Part shown: positions 59,306 to 64,000 of the stretch, piece by piece | Layout: every line of letters starts with the position of its first letter | Position numbering within the stretch: position 1 is the stretch's first letter | Source of the DNA: Vigna angularis | Taxonomy: Eukaryota > Streptophyta > Magnoliopsida > Fabales > Fabaceae | DNA: 64,000 nucleotides | Assembly (NCBI RefSeq): GCF_016808095.1 | Contig: NC_068976.1 | Span: 9,271,001 to 9,335,000 of the forward strand | Reading direction: 5' to 3' | Translations under genes and position numbers: made by a program | Notes under the pieces: model-generated | The model's input: the letters and a program-made list of their open reading frames with translations, nothing else | Told to the model about the DNA's origin: nothing | The model's database searches: none

Positions 59306-59955
59306 ACATATTCGGTATAAACATTGGCATAAAGTATTTGACCATCCTTTTGTAATCGGGAGCCTCAACTTCTTCCTTGGGTGGCTTGGTATAAGCTCAC
59401 CTTACATCTTGCACAACCCCGTGATTAAGCTTGGGAAACTTAGTCACCTTGTTGTCCTTTTGATTGTAGGATGTGAATGACTATACTAAAATCTCCTCGG
59501 TGATGATATCTGCAATGATTATCATATAGCCTTTATGCAATATAGCAATATTTCCTTTTCAAAAGGTTATCCCAGACACATTTGAATTAGGAAAGATGTT
59601 GGCAAACTCAAATAGACACCCAAATTTGAGTGATGGTCTTCATATTTCCTTGTTCAACCTTTGAGGCTGGCCACTCTTTCCTAGCTCAAGTGTACACCAA
59701 GGCAGACAAAGCAATCATGTTATGGGCTCTAAATCATGTTTATGCTTTCTAACCTTTTTATCCTCTCAATTTCGAGATCAAAGAGAAAAACCTATTTTTG
59801 TTTTCTTTTGCATATGAAACAACTTCAAAGAGTGGTAGTAGTAAAACATACAACAAAAACTAAGTGTAAATTTGATATATATATATATATATATATATAT
59901 AGTTTATAGAGAAATCAAACTAATTATAACATTGATATTATTAACACAAATTTTT
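59306..59955. other. Intergenic or retroelement-derived, no gene seen
   Basis: No coding motif recognised. An (AT)n run is at 59876-59902. The region lies on the interior side of the 59956 primer-like site, so it may be decayed element interior. Confidence 0.4.
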
Positions 59956-59969
59956 GACAACGATGCCAA

Positions 59970-61177
59970 AACCTTGTTCATGCTCTAATGCAATCAATTT
60001 TCCTACAAGTATACTAGGTAGTTTGTAGTACAACAAGTATCTTATAAAACAAGGTTTGACTTGTAAGACAAACGTGTAAAACATATTTGCTATAATAAAA
60101 AGTTGAATAAGGACGTGTTGTTGTTAGATTTCACCACATTTTCCCTCTCTTGTACCAAACTAGTTATTATTTATAAAGACTTAATTATTCATGTCTTGGG
60201 AGTACTCTTAAATGTAACTTTAAGTCTATTCCTGACACCTATAGTCTAACATTATCAAACTTGAGTATAATAACTCAATGACTGCTTGAATGAATCACTC
60301 AATGACTGCTTGAATGAATCACTTGCACTAAGATCAGGACTCTATAACTAGCTAGAGCGTTAAATCTATTCTTAGCATCTAAATATAAAAGGAGAATCAC
60401 TTGGATCACAAGTCGGAACCAATTCCCACTTAATCCCAAGCCAATGAAATAAGATGAGTGATTTGTTCATCTAACAACAAGCATAAACTAATTTAAAAAT
60501 ATGTAAACAAAAACATATTTTAATAAATAAAATAGTACCAATACAAGATAGTTTAAAATGGTTACATCTTGAGCTCAACACAAGAGGGGCTTAACTCCTC
60601 ATAATGAATGCAAACATTACAATGCTTTGAATAATCATGCTCTCTTAGCTCTCTAAGAATATTCAATAAGTGTAGAGAAAAGTATTTATAAAAGCTCTCT
60701 AAAAAGCATCTAAAATGACACCTCAAAAGTCTGTCTAAAACAGGGGTATAACTCTATTTTTATTAACTGTCCAGGGTTGTGCTCAACATGAACTTGTTGC
60801 TCAAGAGTAGAGGTTTCCTTCTTATATGGTTTGCTTTTTTGGCTCAACTTCATGTTCTGATGCTCAACTCCTGAAATAACTTTTTTAAGGAGAATTTTTC
60901 ATGGCTTAGCCTCAAGTTTGGTGCTTGAGGTTTCCTCTTCAAGGGGGTTTGCTCTTTGTGGCTCAACCACAATTCTACCGCTTAGTACACTTGTCACACT
61001 TTGCCCAAAATTGTTGAATTTCATTCAATTTCTCTTATTTTCCAGTTTGACTCTCCTATGGTGCTAGAAACGGTGAAAGAAAACTAAATTGAAGTAAATT
61101 TAGCATAAACTTAACACAATTAGAATAAGATAAGTGTCAAATTCATCTCAAGATTAACTCAAATTAAACACTTATCA
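59970..61177 (-). repeat. Gypsy-type LTR with tRNA-Asp-like primer site
   Basis: In minus sense it starts TGATAAGTGTTTAATTTGAG (from 61177) and ends near 59970, followed by TGGCATCGTTGTC (59956-59968), close to the tRNA-Asp-type primer site of many gypsy elements. A 24-bp tandem (ACTCAATGACTGCTTGAATG) lies at about 60273-60320. A shorter relative is at 45300-45980. No partner LTR or coding region was recognised, so it is a solo LTR or remnant. Confidence 0.6.
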
Positions 61178-62395
61178 ATTACTTAACTTATTTTCTTCAA
61201 ACCTATTGCATACTCATCTTTGAAAGAACGAGTCTTATTGAAATCATATATCAAAACAAGATTTTAATACATGATTATCTAATGCTTCAAGTGTCTATTG
61301 TTAATTTGTTTATAATTTATGATGAATGTTTACATGTTCATTTATTATTGTGTTTAAGATTTGAACCTTTAATTTTTCTTTTTGTTTTGTGCATGTTTTA
61401 CACTAGGTAGCACTTATTAGACCAAAAAAAGTTGTATTTATTTTTTATTAGAAAAACTTAGGTGTTAATGACCAAACTAAAAAAAATGAAAACTTGGATC
61501 TTATAAAGTTTGCCTTCTCTTTACCTTAACATAATCATCCTAAAAAGATCCACAAATCCCCTTTTTGAAAATGAAGTTAAATGTGATCCTCTCTTACACT
61601 TGTTACAAATGATTCTTGGACATGTTTTGTAAGCTTCTACATATATTCTTATCACATTGATTTTAAAATATCATTAGCATCTAATGAAAATTCCTTCAAT
61701 GAATGCTGTTTTTTTTACCATGAATGAGGAAGAAAACACTAATTTGTAGTAAAAATCACTTAAAAAGTCAATCTACGAATTAATAAGCAATGGGGGTGTA
61801 AGGTGTTGTATACACTATTGCAATTGTGCGTCTACTACAATGAAGAAAAATGTATCTATACATCAATAACCGCTATAAAGACACATAGGAGAAACAAAAT
61901 GCAACACTACCTATATATAGTTTAACATTATTAAAAACAAAATTCAAACTTATTTTCATAAAGTCTTAATATAAAGAGTAATGATTCACTATTAATCTTT
62001 TTACATTCATTCGACATCATCTTTATTCATTTACACAATCTTTATTCATTTACTCTTTTTTTTTGAAATAATACAAAAATTTACACTTTTATAACCATTG
62101 TATCTTTATAATATGTGTCAAATGAATGTAAAAGTGTGTGCATTACTCTAATATAAATTATTATTTTTATGTAAACAAATTAAATAATTATTTGAAATTT
62201 TAAGCTGATAAAAATAATAGAAGGTTACTTAAACGCATATTTAAGTAAAAATATGTAATAAGGAAGAAAAATATCGCAACCACTGGGAGGGAGATGAAGA
62301 ACTGGTGGTGGAAGTTACAGCAACGCAACGCGATATCCACATTGCGCATTGCTTAACGCATTTTATGACCTTCCAATTCGGATTCTTTCTCTTCT
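61178..62395. other. Intergenic and probable promoter region of the sigma-like gene
   Basis: AT-rich with no coding motif; the final about 130 bases become GC-richer (GGGAGGGAGATGAAGAACTGG, GCAACGCAACGCGATATCC) and likely form the 5' leader of the next gene. Confidence 0.5.
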
Positions 62396-62470
62396 ATGTG
62401 CTCTGAACTTCAACCGCCGTTGTTTGATGGACTCTCTTTCTCTCTCTCTCACTCACCGCAACAAAACGAT

Positions 62471-63959
62471 ATGGGTCTCAGTTTAAACGCCAACAGACTC
62501 AGATATTGCGTTCCTCTTCATACCCCTCATTCCTTCACCAATTCACCTGTTTCTCTTTCTCCATCTTCTGGTTACTTCTCTTCTTTCCTTTTACATCATC
62601 ATCTTCATCTTATTCTTGTATGATTATGTATTTCTTATTTATGTATTGTTGCCACAGTGTGTTTATCACAAACAATCTATAAACTAAGAAATTATAATTT
62701 GTGTGTTCATTCAATCTATTGATTTTTACAGTAATCATTTTAAAATTTGGATCAAGGATTAGAACTGTATTGTTCATTATTACTATAATTATCTTGAAGT
62801 TTAGATCAACCATTAATTCTGATTACCGAGAATTTACGGAATCGTGATTGTGAATTTTTATTGTAATTGTTTTAAAATTCATCGTAAAGATTATGTCCGA
62901 ATGAACAGAAATTGAAACTCAGAAAGACTTTAACAACCGTGAAGGTAGTAAAATCATATTTTTTTTTTGATAAAGTGTAATGTTAGTAACATGCTACTTA
63001 CTTTAGTATTATGTTTCTAATTCGTTTCTGTTTTAAAATTTGGGTGAAATATGGCGCAGCTGGAGTCAAGGAGAATTGTTTCAACTTCACGAAGTTGTCT
63101 TTGCCGTCGACTTTTTATGAGGAAGCAGAAACTTTGCAGAAAGATTTTGGAAGGGTTTATGCATTTTCGGCATTGGATACCTTGGAAAATGATTCATTAG
63201 GAAGAGAAGAAACTGGGGTACGACATAATAATTCTTTATGATGATTTTCTTATTTGACCGTAACAATTATATTGGGATTTATGGTGTATGTGTTCTTGAT
63301 TTGAGTTGTAGTATTTGATAACTCAACTCACTTTAAATTAGTGGTGATTGTATCCTTACTTTTTCACTTTAGAAGTGTCGAATCCATTATATTGATGGCC
63401 AACATATAGGTCTTATGAGATGCTAATTTCCCAGGTAAACAAAGGGAAGATGTCAGTGAGTAGTGTACATGAAATATTTGATAATACCCAAATGCCTTTT
63501 GGAGAGGTATCTACTGTCTCAAAGAAGTTTGAGTCATTCACGCCACAGCATTTCCATTTATTAATGAAGAACCTTGATGTTTTAGAAGAGACTTTTGCCG
63601 ATTCTGAAGCATCAAGGTTGGAAAAGGATATTAGATTGCAACTAGAGAAGCTTGGTGCTCTCGAGTTATTCAATGTTTGTCTATCAAGATCACTTGGAAG
63701 CTCACTTGTGTCAGACTATGCTGATAAAGTACCTAACAAGGGCAAAGTTGTTGTCCCGTCTAGCAAGAAAAAGGAAAATAAAACTAGAAGAAAGAGAGAA
63801 ATTGATGTCACAGCAGTTTCGACACAGTCATTGACTTTAAAAGCTAACCAGGAAGATCTATTAGGATTCTCAGTTTCAGTTGTGAAAAGAGCAACAAATA
63901 GTAAAAGTAAAAGAGTGATGGTTGCTAAAAGGGAGGCAGAGATGGCAAAAGGTGTAAAG
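62471..63959 (+). CDS. SIGC: N-terminal exons of a plastid sigma factor-like gene (SIGC-like), truncated by window end
   Basis: Three exons join in phase: 62471-62570, 63060-63217, 63435-63959 (261 codons so far), then GTTAGT donor at 63960. An in-frame ATG at 62396 could add 25 residues. The N-terminus is Ser/Asn-rich and low in acidic residues, as in a transit peptide. The middle reads FTPQHFHLLMKNLDVLEETFADSEASRLEKDI and LEKLGALELFNVCLSRSL. The last exon turns basic and ends RVMVAKREAEMAKGVK, which resembles the segment just before the conserved sigma-70 regions of plant plastid sigma factors. The diagnostic regions 2-4 lie beyond the window, so the identity rests on this pre-domain and on recollection. 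A sigma factor would direct plastid-encoded RNA polymerase to promoters in chloroplasts. It could be another sigma paralogue. Confidence 0.6.
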
Positions 63960-64000
63960 GTTAGTGTATGATCTAAGAAATAGAGAGATTCTGTTGCGTG

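Overview
The window is plant nuclear DNA: AT-rich, with intron-containing genes, GT-AG splice sites and a dense load of LTR retrotransposons. Several dispersed repeats look like families common in papilionoid legumes, so a phaseoloid legume is my inference; no species can be named from sequence alone.

Genes. Four nuclear genes can be modelled exon by exon, with reading phase closing across every junction. (1) 2933-11001 (+): a PP2C-type protein phosphatase, 8 coding exons, 355 aa, PP2C76-like. (2) 23379-31587 (-): a La-type RNA-binding protein, 9 exons, 415 aa. (3) 39518-42502 (-): a TauE/SafE-family membrane protein, 12 exons, 455 aa. (4) 62471 to the right edge (+): three N-terminal exons of what looks like a plastid RNA polymerase sigma factor (SIGC-like), running off the window. 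They are unrelated single genes, not a cluster.

Transposable elements. A fossil copia pol lies in PP2C intron 6 (about 7.67-8.69 kb). A TIR element with about 250-bp inverted termini and an 8-bp flanking repeat (13174-16039) carries broken copies of an EXORDIUM-like gene and a lipid-transfer-protein gene, as in a Pack-MULE. An old copia element (16543-21210) has about 10% LTR divergence and many stops. A very young copia element (24521-28895, minus) sits inside La intron 6 with near-identical LTRs, a 5-bp TSD, an intact 1119-codon pol but no gag. A Ty3/gypsy-like element (49331-57968, minus) has one full 2.49-kb LTR and one LTR lacking its promoter end; their shared 1835 bp read as identical, while the internal region is almost entirely non-coding. 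LTR fragments, a hAT-like element and a foldback element fill the rest.

Tandem repeats are abundant: about 185-bp units and 21-bp units inside the gypsy LTRs, a 29-bp minisatellite in two blocks beside the truncated LTR, 65-bp and about 85-bp arrays at 35.6-37.1 kb, 47-bp and 126-bp repeats at 43-44.5 kb, and a nested AT-rich array at 0.45-1.75 kb.

I found no CRISPR array, rRNA or tRNA gene, and no clearly new biochemical system. The most unusual observations are the identical-LTR/decayed-interior gypsy element with its internal satellite-like array, the gag-less but pol-intact copia placed at the branch-point motif of a La intron, and the double gene-fragment capture in the TIR element.
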